Origin: Desulfarculales bacterium UBA702
GTDB lineage: Bacteria; Desulfobacterota; Syntrophobacteria; Syntrophobacterales; Syntrophobacteraceae
Direction: 5' to 3'
Assembly (NCBI GenBank): GCA_002298165.1
Contig: DBMI01000005.1
Location: 1-33,106, forward strand
DNA: 33,106 nt
This document shows positions 1 to 6,711 of this stretch, in pieces. Positions within the stretch are counted from its first letter, which is position 1; each line of letters starts with the position of its first letter. The notes under the pieces are model-generated. The model was not told the DNA's origin. It worked only from the letters and a program-made list of their open reading frames with translations, and ran no database searches. Both the position numbers and the translations under genes were made by a program.

Positions 1-21
1 CCTGAACGCGAACTGGTATTA
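1..21. repeat. Dispersed repeat end at left edge of window
   Basis: The first 21 bases are the reverse complement, with 19 of 21 identities, of 33000-33020 at the other end of the window. A weaker match to the same motif (TTGAACGC followed by a TTCGTAT-like tail) lies near 3478-3496. Repeats that end exactly at both edges suggest an assembly break at a multicopy element. No transposase is present. Confidence 0.5.
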
Positions 22-63
22 GATCTTCCTGAATCCCAAAATGTCTCGATTCATTGGATGGAC

Positions 64-1383
64 TTACTTGAATTCTGATATCATTCTCCTCATTGAGACC
101 GTCAGGTTGCTTGGTTCAACCCCCAGATCGGTTTCAAGGTTTTTTTTGCATTGCTCGTAGACCTTTACGGCTTCGGCGGGGTTGCCGCGATTCAAGTAAA
201 GCTGCATCAGCTTCTGATAGGCTTCTTCGCAAACCGAATCGGCCCTGATCATGGCTTTGTAGAGCTCAATGGCCTTTTTCGAGCTGCCCTGCGCCTGGTA
301 CAGATCAGCAGCTCGTGACAGCAGATCGAGATGGCTTAAACGAAGTTCATTCCTTTTAGCTTCAGCCCACGCAGAGTAGAGTTCCTCGGCGAGGAAATCG
401 CCGACATACAAGTCGATGGCCGACCGATAGCAGCGAAGTGCCCTGGGAATATCGCCTGCCTGCTCGGCTTTTTTCCCTTTCTGATACAGGATCACGAAAT
501 CGTCGACATCGATCTCGCACAATTCTTTATTGAGAAATATCAGGTTCGATTTAAAAAAGAGGTACGATGATCCACGCGCGTGGGTAATTGCCGGCTCAAG
601 TGCCCTGCGAAGCCGATGCAGAACCACCCTGAAATTGTTTTCTCCGGCATCGGAAGACACTTCAGGCCACAGATCTTCTATCAGAACGTCTTTTGGTATG
701 CCTGCTCCGCCGCGGGCAACGATCGTTTTAAGGAGTGTCTTGGGTTGTTTTGCCTTCCACGATTCTTCCCCGATAAGTGTCTCGCCTCGAAACACGTTGA
801 AGTTTCCAAAGGTTTTGATTTGAAGCCTGGGGATGCCGGTGCCGACAGATTTTTCCGGGTTCTTTGAGTTCTTAGCCGCTGGATTTGCTGAATCGCTCTG
901 CCCCGCATCGCGGCTTGAGCCGATTTTCCGGGACATTTTCTCGATAATGCCCATCAGCCTGCTCTCAGAGTCCAGCATACGCTCGGCCAGTCCGCTGGAG
1001 AGCGACAATGAAATCGCAGGCCGACGGTGAACAAGGGCTTCAAAGTCATCACTTAATATCCTGAGCAACTTCACCGCTGTCCTGGTCCTTACTGTCGCGC
1101 TTCTCGCCTTTCCGGGATTGAAAAGAGACATTTCCCCTATGTGTTCACCTTCGCCACAGACTCTCAGGATGCGTTCCTCGGTATCAGGCTGGCCTTTCAG
1201 GATTTCAAGCTGCCCCTCGATGACTATGTATAAGCTGCCTCCCGACTCACCTTCATGGAAAATCGTCGTATTGGGAGGGTAACTTACAATCCCGGCGATT
1301 TCCGCGATATATCGGATCTCCCTTGCCTTGAGCCTGGAAAATAGTGGCACCGATCCAAGGAATTCGCATATTTTATCAAACAT
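64..1383 (-). CDS. cNMP-binding / SARP-type (BTAD) transcription regulator
   Basis: This 439-aa protein joins two known modules. Residues about 1-135 are a CRP-like cyclic-nucleotide-binding domain (PPNTTIFHEGESG, GEHIGEMSLF, SATVRT). After a charged, low-complexity linker (about 150-185), residues about 190-280 form an OmpR-type winged helix, and about 290-435 a bacterial transcriptional activator domain with TPR-like helices, as in AfsR/SARP regulators. It probably senses a small ligand and activates transcription; the targets cannot be told. The ATG at 1383 is preferred over one 18 codons upstream because an AAGGGGA ribosome site sits just before it. It is transcribed leftward, away from the next gene. 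Confidence 0.85.
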   Translation of the reverse strand: MFDKICEFLGSVPLFSRLKAREIRYIAEIAGIVSYPPNTTIFHEGESGGSLYIVIEGQLEILKGQPDTEERILRVCGEGEHIGEMSLFNPGKARSATVRTRTAVKLLRILSDDFEALVHRRPAISLSLSSGLAERMLDSESRLMGIIEKMSRKIGSSRDAGQSDSANPAAKNSKNPEKSVGTGIPRLQIKTFGNFNVFRGETLIGEESWKAKQPKTLLKTIVARGGAGIPKDVLIEDLWPEVSSDAGENNFRVVLHRLRRALEPAITHARGSSYLFFKSNLIFLNKELCEIDVDDFVILYQKGKKAEQAGDIPRALRCYRSAIDLYVGDFLAEELYSAWAEAKRNELRLSHLDLLSRAADLYQAQGSSKKAIELYKAMIRADSVCEEAYQKLMQLYLNRGNPAEAVKVYEQCKKNLETDLGVEPSNLTVSMRRMISEFK

Positions 1384-2214
1384 TGCCGTCCCCTTGGTAT
1401 GAGCAGCTATTAAGCCACACCGGCATACAAGGCCCACTGAATTTTGAGTTTACCATGATTTTCAGCGTACCCGCCAGCCAGGCAAACGGGCTCATTCGGC
1501 TAAACCGAATGGAGATTTTTGCGGTAAATATAAGATTTGGACACCACAGGCACGAGAGGACCACCCTCTATTAATAAAAATGAAAATTATTGTCATGGCA
1601 TTCTCGCACCTTCCACCGCACCCCAATACCAGAAGAACCGGACCACATGGTCTGGAGCTGCTTCTTTCTTTATGGGGATCAAATAAATGATGGTGACCAG
1701 AACCTTGATCTCTGGTCCCGCGACCCCAGGTAGCACAAGGAGGTTGCCTGACCAGCGCAGACCCCCGCTAATAACAATTCTCCTCGAATATGAATTTCCA
1801 TGTTGAAATCAGGATTGTAATTCGGAAAACAGCTTAATGGTTCGCATACAGCCCGAGTCCGCTCAAGCCGCGCCCGCACCTCGTTTATGGTCGCCCCGGA
1901 TTTTGGCATGCATTCTGCTCATCGAGACTTGCCAGAACAGGCGGGTGCGGAAAGTCGGTCGCCCGTTTAGAGGGATTGTTCATCTGAACTCTGGTCCTGG
2001 CAGCAATAGAGAGGGGCCTTTGCCGAGTTAACCGAGAAACCATGAACTTTCACCATGACCCTGATGATGCCTTTTCCGTTTCACCCGTGTTTCACCCAAG
2101 TCGGATTAGTCCTCCTAATCTACGGTACAGATCCTTTGAAATACAGCCTTGAATAGCTTTTGGGAATACGAAGGCAGGGATTGCGCCTTTCGCCCATAGG
2201 CAGAGGTGACCACA
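1384..2214. other. Intergenic region without a recognisable gene
   Basis: This is about 830 bp between two divergent genes. Small open frames on both strands lack convincing ribosome sites and compositional signs of coding. A short perfect inverted repeat, GATTAG/CTAATC, lies near 2104-2120, in the region expected to hold the promoter of the 2215 gene. A second, GACCAGA/TCTGGTC, lies near 1694-1715. I see no RNA gene. Confidence 0.4.
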
Positions 2215-3252
2215 ATGAGGAAATTATCAGAACCTGCCTCGGAGATTGCCACCCAGGCAAAGATCAAGGACCTGCTGCAGCTTATCGACAGGAGCCGGCC
2301 GAAAGAAGAGGGTTGCCTGAGTGAGCAGGATGGTTCCGAGTTTTTCGGAAGATCCGGGCTGAGTTACCCCGATCCCGAAGCTCCTATAACTCTGCTTTGT
2401 GAAACCGCCTCGGAAACTTACTATTTTCGGTCAGGACTCTTTTACCGGTCTAGCAGGGCAGTATTTTATGAGATGGTTAGGGGGATTAGACCGATAAATG
2501 CCGACAAAGGGGTTGCAAGCCACAATAATCCGCGATTGAAGCCAATGGAAGTCGAATTCGTACTCGGCACCCTCTCGGCTATCGACCCTTTGTCCAGTTG
2601 GTCGCTAATCGGCATCGATCTGCTGCATTTTGTGATTCATTCGAGAAAGAATCTTGACAAATGGTCGCTTGAACTCGCCTCCCTTCTTCTCACTCAACAG
2701 ATGCTGAAGAAATACGCAAGGCGGCTTTATCAAAAGATCTTCCGAGTCCTTATGGATGGCGCATGGTCCAAGCTGCCTGATTCTGTCTCGACCGATGATA
2801 CCGCAATAGCCCGGTTTGCCGGCTACCTGCTTGGCTCTTACAGGTCCGAGGAACTTATGGATAGAATGATCCACGCCCACTGGGCCATTTCGTTTCAGGT
2901 CCTGAAAAGATTCTCGGCCGTGGCAAAACACCAACTCAAGGGGCTAAGGAAACACAGGTGGCAGCGGAAGCAGATTGAAATTCTTTGCCGCTCTTTTCAT
3001 AAGGTGGGGGTTCAGGTGACTGGCAGCGAAGTCCAGTCATATCTGAATGAAATCAAAACTGCCGCGGACGAGATTGGAAGAATCGTCCAAATCCTTCAGG
3101 AAGGTGCCGGCAGGAGAAAACCTGGCAATGGTGCTCGCGCACCGAAACCGACAGCGCCAAGAAGACTGGGGATATATATGGATGCGCCGCGAACGATGCG
3201 AGATTTGAAGCTTGCAATTTTCAGGGCCGGCAGGACTTCTGAAGTCTTTTAG
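2215..3252 (+). CDS. Hypothetical protein, 345 aa
   Basis: I do not recognise this protein. It has no signal peptide or obvious membrane segment. The middle (about residues 120-270) is rich in amphipathic helices and basic residues. The C-terminal 60 residues are basic and low in complexity (GAGRRKPGNGARAPKPTAPRR), which could bind nucleic acid or be disordered. The ATG at 2215 follows an AGAGGTG ribosome site at 2202-2208; a GTG at 2206 is possible but worse placed. It stands alone, divergent from the upstream regulator and followed about 190 bp later by a rho-independent terminator. Confidence 0.65.
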   Translation: MRKLSEPASEIATQAKIKDLLQLIDRSRPKEEGCLSEQDGSEFFGRSGLSYPDPEAPITLLCETASETYYFRSGLFYRSSRAVFYEMVRGIRPINADKGVASHNNPRLKPMEVEFVLGTLSAIDPLSSWSLIGIDLLHFVIHSRKNLDKWSLELASLLLTQQMLKKYARRLYQKIFRVLMDGAWSKLPDSVSTDDTAIARFAGYLLGSYRSEELMDRMIHAHWAISFQVLKRFSAVAKHQLKGLRKHRWQRKQIEILCRSFHKVGVQVTGSEVQSYLNEIKTAADEIGRIVQILQEGAGRRKPGNGARAPKPTAPRRLGIYMDAPRTMRDLKLAIFRAGRTSEVF

Positions 3253-3436
3253 ATTAAGTGGATCATTCAGGGTCATCCCGATGTATATGATACCCATTTG
3301 TAGTCAAGATGATACTTTAACCGTAGGGAGCGCGCTCCCAACACCGCTTGCCGCTGTGCAGCTCATGTGGCGCCGCGGCGGCGCACCGCGCCATGCGCGG
3401 AGCAGTTGCCGCGAGCGCCCAGAATCAGGGGGGGCG

Positions 3437-3470
3437 CGGGGGGACTCGTTCCCCCGTTTTGTTGCTTTTG
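3437..3470 (+). terminator. Rho-independent terminator
   Basis: A 6-bp GC stem (CGGGGG at 3437-3442 pairing with CCCCCG at 3451-3456) with an 8-nt loop is followed by a T-rich run. It lies between the 2215-3252 gene and the convergent ribF, and would stop rightward transcription. The flanking 3325-3440 stretch is GC-rich, with a perfect palindrome (GGGAGCGCGCTCCC) near 3327. Confidence 0.7.
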
Positions 3471-3512
3471 TTTAATCTTGAACGCAACTTCGTATGAGAC
3501 AGGCGGATGGTT

Positions 3513-4448
3513 CTAGCTGCCGCGCGTTTCCGCCAGAATCTTCCTGGCCGTTGCCACATCTTTTCGTATCTGCTCGATCAACTCGTCGGGTCCTGAAAAA
3601 CGTTTCTCATCGCGGAGCCTGTCCAGGAACCTGACTGAGATCTGTTTTCCGTAGACATCCTGGTTGAAATCGAAAAGGTGTACTTCGAGGCTCAGATCGA
3701 CATCGCCGAAAGTTGGATTGTAGCCTAGGTTGGCGGCTCCGCCGTAGGTCTGGCCCTCTATTTCGGCTTCGACCACATAGACACCGGTACGCGGGGAAGC
3801 CTGGGAGGTAACTCGAAGGTTTGCGGTTGGAAATCCAAGACTTGCGCCTCTTCGTCGGCCCTCGATAATCGTTCCGCTCACCTCGAAAAAACGTCCCAGA
3901 AGCTTCTTTGCATCGCGCACATTTCCCGAAAGGATCATCTGGCGAATGGCCGTACTGCTGACGACCGTTTCATCCATCTTGAATCCGGCAACGGTATCCA
4001 CCGCGAAGCCGTTTTCAAGTCCCATGCGCTTGAGGTAATCGATGTCGCCCTCGCGGTTGTGCCCGAAACGGTAGTCGTAGCCGACCACGATAGCCTTGAT
4101 CCCGATTTTGTCCACCAGCAGATCGGCTACAAAGCTTTGGGCCGAAATGCGTGCGAATTCATGGGTAAAAGGAATCACAATTGTTGCATCGATGCCGCAG
4201 GCCTCGATAAGTTCGAGTTTTTGCTCGTGTGAGGTAATAAAGGTGAGTTGTTTTTCGGGAAAGAGGACCTGAAGCGGGTGAGGGTAGAAGGTGACAACCA
4301 CCGATTGCCCATCGAGCTTTGCAGCCCACTCCTTGACCTTTTGAAACAGCGCCTGATGGCCTCTGTGGACGCCGTCGAAATTTCCTATGGTAACGGCGGG
4401 GTTTTTCAACCTCCCCCGAATTGAATCGAGACCTCTAAACACTTCCAT
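3513..4448 (-). CDS. ribF: Bifunctional riboflavin kinase / FAD synthetase
   Basis: RibF phosphorylates riboflavin to FMN and adenylylates FMN to FAD in the cytoplasm. The 311-aa length is normal for the family. The N-terminal nucleotidyltransferase domain shows the start TIGNFDGVHRGHQALF (about residues 20-35), the YPHPLQVLFP segment, and VVGYDYRFGHNREGD further on. The C-terminal riboflavin kinase domain begins near 185 with GTIIEGRRRGASLGFPTAN, and continues with TGVYVVEAEIEGQTYGGAANLGYNPTF and LEVHLFDFNQDVYGKQISVRFLDRLRDEKRFSG. All key motifs look intact. It is a housekeeping gene, divergent from the tRNA-Leu. Confidence 0.97.
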   Translation of the reverse strand: MEVFRGLDSIRGRLKNPAVTIGNFDGVHRGHQALFQKVKEWAAKLDGQSVVVTFYPHPLQVLFPEKQLTFITSHEQKLELIEACGIDATIVIPFTHEFARISAQSFVADLLVDKIGIKAIVVGYDYRFGHNREGDIDYLKRMGLENGFAVDTVAGFKMDETVVSSTAIRQMILSGNVRDAKKLLGRFFEVSGTIIEGRRRGASLGFPTANLRVTSQASPRTGVYVVEAEIEGQTYGGAANLGYNPTFGDVDLSLEVHLFDFNQDVYGKQISVRFLDRLRDEKRFSGPDELIEQIRKDVATARKILAETRGS

Positions 4449-4486
4449 ACGAAGGGCAACACCTTCCGAAAAAAGTCTAAAACGCC

Positions 4487-4515
4487 TTGACAGGTAAAGA
4501 CTTTTAGCATACGAT
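4487..4515 (+). promoter_or_regulatory. Sigma-70 promoter of tRNA-Leu
   Basis: TTGACA (4487-4492) and TACGAT (4510-4515) are separated by 17 bp. The tRNA begins 27 bp after the -10 box. The promoter lies in host DNA, outside the integrated element, so it survives integration unchanged. Confidence 0.8.
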
Positions 4516-4542
4516 ACTCGGATAATATTATCAAGAGAATTT

Positions 4543-4626
4543 GCCGAAGTGGCGGAACTGGTAGACGCGCTAGGTTCAGGGTCTAGTGGGAGTATTCCTG
4601 TCGGGGTTCGAGTCCCCGCTTCGGCA
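4543..4626 (+). tRNA. tRNA-Leu (anticodon CAG)
   Basis: The acceptor stem GCCGAAG pairs with CTTCGGC. The T arm is GGGG-TTCGAGT-CCCC, and there is a class II long variable arm. The anticodon loop TTCAGGG (anticodon CAG at 4577-4579) reads CUG. Position 4626 is the discriminator A. The next bases are AGC, so CCA is not encoded and must be added after transcription. The second, partial copy of this tRNA (25930-25981) is followed by CCA, so the original chromosomal gene may have encoded it. The gene is the integration target of the adjacent element. Confidence 0.97.
4575..4626 (+). repeat. attL: Left attachment site (tRNA side)
   Basis: These 52 bases, from the anticodon loop to the discriminator base, recur perfectly at 25930-25981. 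The match breaks on both sides (G versus A before it, A versus C after it). This is the classic duplicated core left by a tyrosine recombinase that inserts into the 3' half of a tRNA gene. Confidence 0.95.
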
Positions 4627-4642
4627 AGCCATCGAAAAGACT

Positions 4643-4675
4643 AGGGATTCAGCTTTCGGGTTGAGTCCCTTTTTT
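4643..4675 (+). terminator. Terminator just after tRNA-Leu, supplied by the element
   Basis: An 8-bp stem (GGGATTCA at 4644-4651 with TGAGTCCC at 4662-4669, one G-T pair) and a 10-nt loop are followed by a run of T at 4670-4675. It lies inside the element, so the element provides termination for the tRNA transcript and shields its own left end. Confidence 0.8.
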
Positions 4676-4691
4676 GCGTCAAAATGGGCGC

Positions 4692-4740
4692 TTGGGTAAC
4701 CGTTTGGGTAACATTTCCCGTTTGGGTAACATTGGGTAAC
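4692..4740 (+). repeat. Four direct repeats TTGGGTAAC (candidate integrase arm sites, left)
   Basis: TTGGGTAAC occurs at 4692-4700, 4704-4712, 4722-4730 and 4732-4740, starting 66 bp inside the left core. The same sequence is found twice inside the right end (25777-25785, and as TAGGGTAAC at 25788-25796). Repeats shared by both ends beside the core are the usual arm-type binding sites of a lambda-like integrase. The role is inferred; the repeats themselves are plain in the sequence. Confidence 0.75.
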
Positions 4741-4868
4741 GAACGGGACAAACTCTTATGCTATAATGGTTTCAATTCCAGGGGTAGGGAATCGCGGCCC
4801 GAAAGCCGGTTACCTGGACCGGTTCCCCTGGAATCACTAACCAGGAGCGTCCACCAGGAGGCGCAAAC

Positions 4869-5792
4869 ATGCCAGAAATCGACCAACATGAACATACATG
4901 GAATGTCCTAAGAAGAGACCCCAGTTACCGTGAAGCATACCGAAATTATGCAATAGCACAGGCTTGGCATATAGACCTCGCCGGATGCGTCTACCTTGGA
5001 GACAGTCAGGAGTATGCGTTATCCCAAAGAGGGAATCAGTTCAAAGACGACCTTCTATTATTCATCCAAGACATTGTTTCACGCCCACCCCCCCAAGAGA
5101 CCGCTGGATTTAAATCATACACTGATATAGTGGAAGAACGTATGATTCAGCATTATCCATACATGCTGAATATTATTTCCCGCAAAACATTCCGCGACTT
5201 TATTGAATCTAAAGAGGAAGTTACAGACGATTCACTGGCAAAGTTTGTGTTAGCCGGGCTGAAACAAAAGGTGATAGAGACCAGTAACGAAGGATGGAAG
5301 GCCACAAAACCTTTTAGAACCAGCATTTATTTAGGCTCTTTTCATGGTCACTTAATTGATCCAAAACTAGAGTGGGATGAAGTTAAAGGTCTTTTAGAAC
5401 GGCATGGACAAGTGGATTCATTTAGCAAATCACTATGTCAAGATGCCGCTTACATCATTCCGATTGCTGCAGTAAAGGGTACTGAAATTAATGTCTGGAT
5501 TGATTTAACGGCCAATTGGAAACAAATCACACGTGCACTGCACCCCATAGTGAAAAATTGGCAGAAAGAGTTGAAAATTCAGCCCAAGGTAAAGCAGGGA
5601 CAGACTCCCTCGCTCACAATCCAGCAAGAGAATGAAATAATAGAAATGCTTAAGCGTGGATTAGGTGTTACGGCGATTGCAAAAAAAATGGACCCCAGTT
5701 TAGACTCTTCCCTAAGGGGCGATTCTACCCTAATAAGAAATACCGCATTGTATAAGGCTATACAGACCATCCGAAATAAGTTCTTCAAATAA
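4869..5792 (+). CDS. Hypothetical protein with C-terminal HTH-like segment, 307 aa
   Basis: The function is not recognised. The N-terminus (WNVLRRDPSYREAYRNYAIA, about residues 11-30) resembles the short WxxLRRxPxYRxxY motif of DUF6499/DUF2285-type proteins common in mobile elements. The C-terminal part (about 245-275, LTIQQENEIIEMLKRGLGVTAIAKKM) looks like a helix-turn-helix, so DNA binding is plausible. It is the first gene inside the left end, with a perfect AGGAGG at 4856-4861, 7 nt before the ATG. Base composition is more AT-rich than the phage-like genes that follow, suggesting a separate origin. It could be cargo or a regulator of the element. Confidence 0.75.
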   Translation: MPEIDQHEHTWNVLRRDPSYREAYRNYAIAQAWHIDLAGCVYLGDSQEYALSQRGNQFKDDLLLFIQDIVSRPPPQETAGFKSYTDIVEERMIQHYPYMLNIISRKTFRDFIESKEEVTDDSLAKFVLAGLKQKVIETSNEGWKATKPFRTSIYLGSFHGHLIDPKLEWDEVKGLLERHGQVDSFSKSLCQDAAYIIPIAAVKGTEINVWIDLTANWKQITRALHPIVKNWQKELKIQPKVKQGQTPSLTIQQENEIIEMLKRGLGVTAIAKKMDPSLDSSLRGDSTLIRNTALYKAIQTIRNKFFK

Positions 5793-5968
5793 TCGGCAAC
5801 TCCAGCCTTTTCGGAACATTAATAGTTTTATTCTTCCTAATTTAATCCGCTATCCAGCCCATATACTCCCATCATCATCAGCATTCAAGAATCTTCGACC
5901 ATTAAGAAAGCTCGCTGTAACCGAGTTGGCGGAGCCATGAAAAGACTGAATCATGGGAAGGAATGGAT

Positions 5969-6205
5969 ATGTCACTAATAATCGAACAACCACTACCACA
6001 CCCCACGCAAGAAATCTTCCGGCGTCACAAAATTTCAAACTGGAAGCTCGGAAAGCTGTTCGGCAAGAGCGAAGCAAGCATGTCGAAATACTTAGCCGGT
6101 ATTCAGGGAACGCCCGAACATATCGACCTTGGGCTTAGGATGCTGGCGCAAGCGTTAGAGGCCGAGCCTCAAGCACCGCAAACTGAGGGGGCTGAAGCTG
6201 TCTGA
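5969..6205 (+). CDS. Small HTH DNA-binding protein, 78 aa
   Basis: Residues about 15-60 (EIFRRHKISNWKLGKLFGKSEASMSKYLAGIQGTP, quoted in part as a helix-turn-helix of the XRE/Cro type) read as a DNA-binding domain, followed by an acidic, Ala/Glu-rich tail. GGGAAGGA at 5955-5962 is best placed for the ATG at 5969; an ATG at 5963 lies on top of it. The stop codon overlaps the start of the primase gene (TGATG), so the two are translationally coupled. It probably regulates the replication operon. Confidence 0.7.
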   Translation: MSLIIEQPLPHPTQEIFRRHKISNWKLGKLFGKSEASMSKYLAGIQGTPEHIDLGLRMLAQALEAEPQAPQTEGAEAV

Positions 6206-6711
6206 TGGAAAAACCGGAAGCCCTCTATCCAAAGGTCCAGAATATCCCTGATGAACTGAAAACCCTGCCCCAATGGGTGAATTGGTGGTGGAAGCCTGAC
6301 GGCGATAAATACACGAAGCCGCCGATTAACCCGAAAACCATGAGGGGAGGGAGCCATTCCGACCCCGAAACTTGGGGAACATACGCACAATCCCTTGAGA
6401 ACCTGAAGCGCTACGAATGGCTTGCTGGCATAGGTTTCGTTTTCTCTGAATCGGACCCCTTTGCTGGAATAGATCTCGACAATTGCCGGAATCCGGAAAC
6501 CGGCGAAATAACCCCCCGCGCACTTCAAATAATAAAAAAACTCAATTCCTATACGGAAATATCACCCTCCAGAACGGGCGTCAAAATCATCATCCGGGGA
6601 TCGCTGCCAAAGGGAGCGCCGGAAGGAGGCGGGAAAAACAAAGAATTTGGAATCGAGATGTACGACAAGTTGCGATTCTTCACGATCACAGGGGAAGTGC
6701 TGAATGTATAG
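6205..6711 (+). CDS. Primase-polymerase catalytic half (split prim-pol)
   Basis: This 168-aa protein matches the N-terminal domain of phage and plasmid primase-polymerases that normally continue into a P4-type helicase. The opening IPDELKTLPQWVNWWW is typical. The catalytic Asp pair lies in FAGIDLDNC, followed by SPSRTGVKIIIRG and the RFFTITGE strand. It ends where related single-chain proteins would run on into the helicase; the next frame begins in an 8-bp overlap (ATGTATAG). It should synthesise primers for replication of the element. The break is either a stable gene split or a frameshift. Confidence 0.8.
   Translation: MEKPEALYPKVQNIPDELKTLPQWVNWWWKPDGDKYTKPPINPKTMRGGSHSDPETWGTYAQSLENLKRYEWLAGIGFVFSESDPFAGIDLDNCRNPETGEITPRALQIIKKLNSYTEISPSRTGVKIIIRGSLPKGAPEGGGKNKEFGIEMYDKLRFFTITGEVLNV

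Noticed and set aside
1679..2031. Small open frames on both strands in the 1384-2214 gap
   Set aside because: They overlap one another, lack ribosome sites and show no protein family pattern.
4684..4911. A 75-codon open frame over the left arm repeats
   Set aside because: It reads through the TTGGGTAAC repeats, has no ribosome site, and overlaps the well-supported 4869 gene start in another frame.
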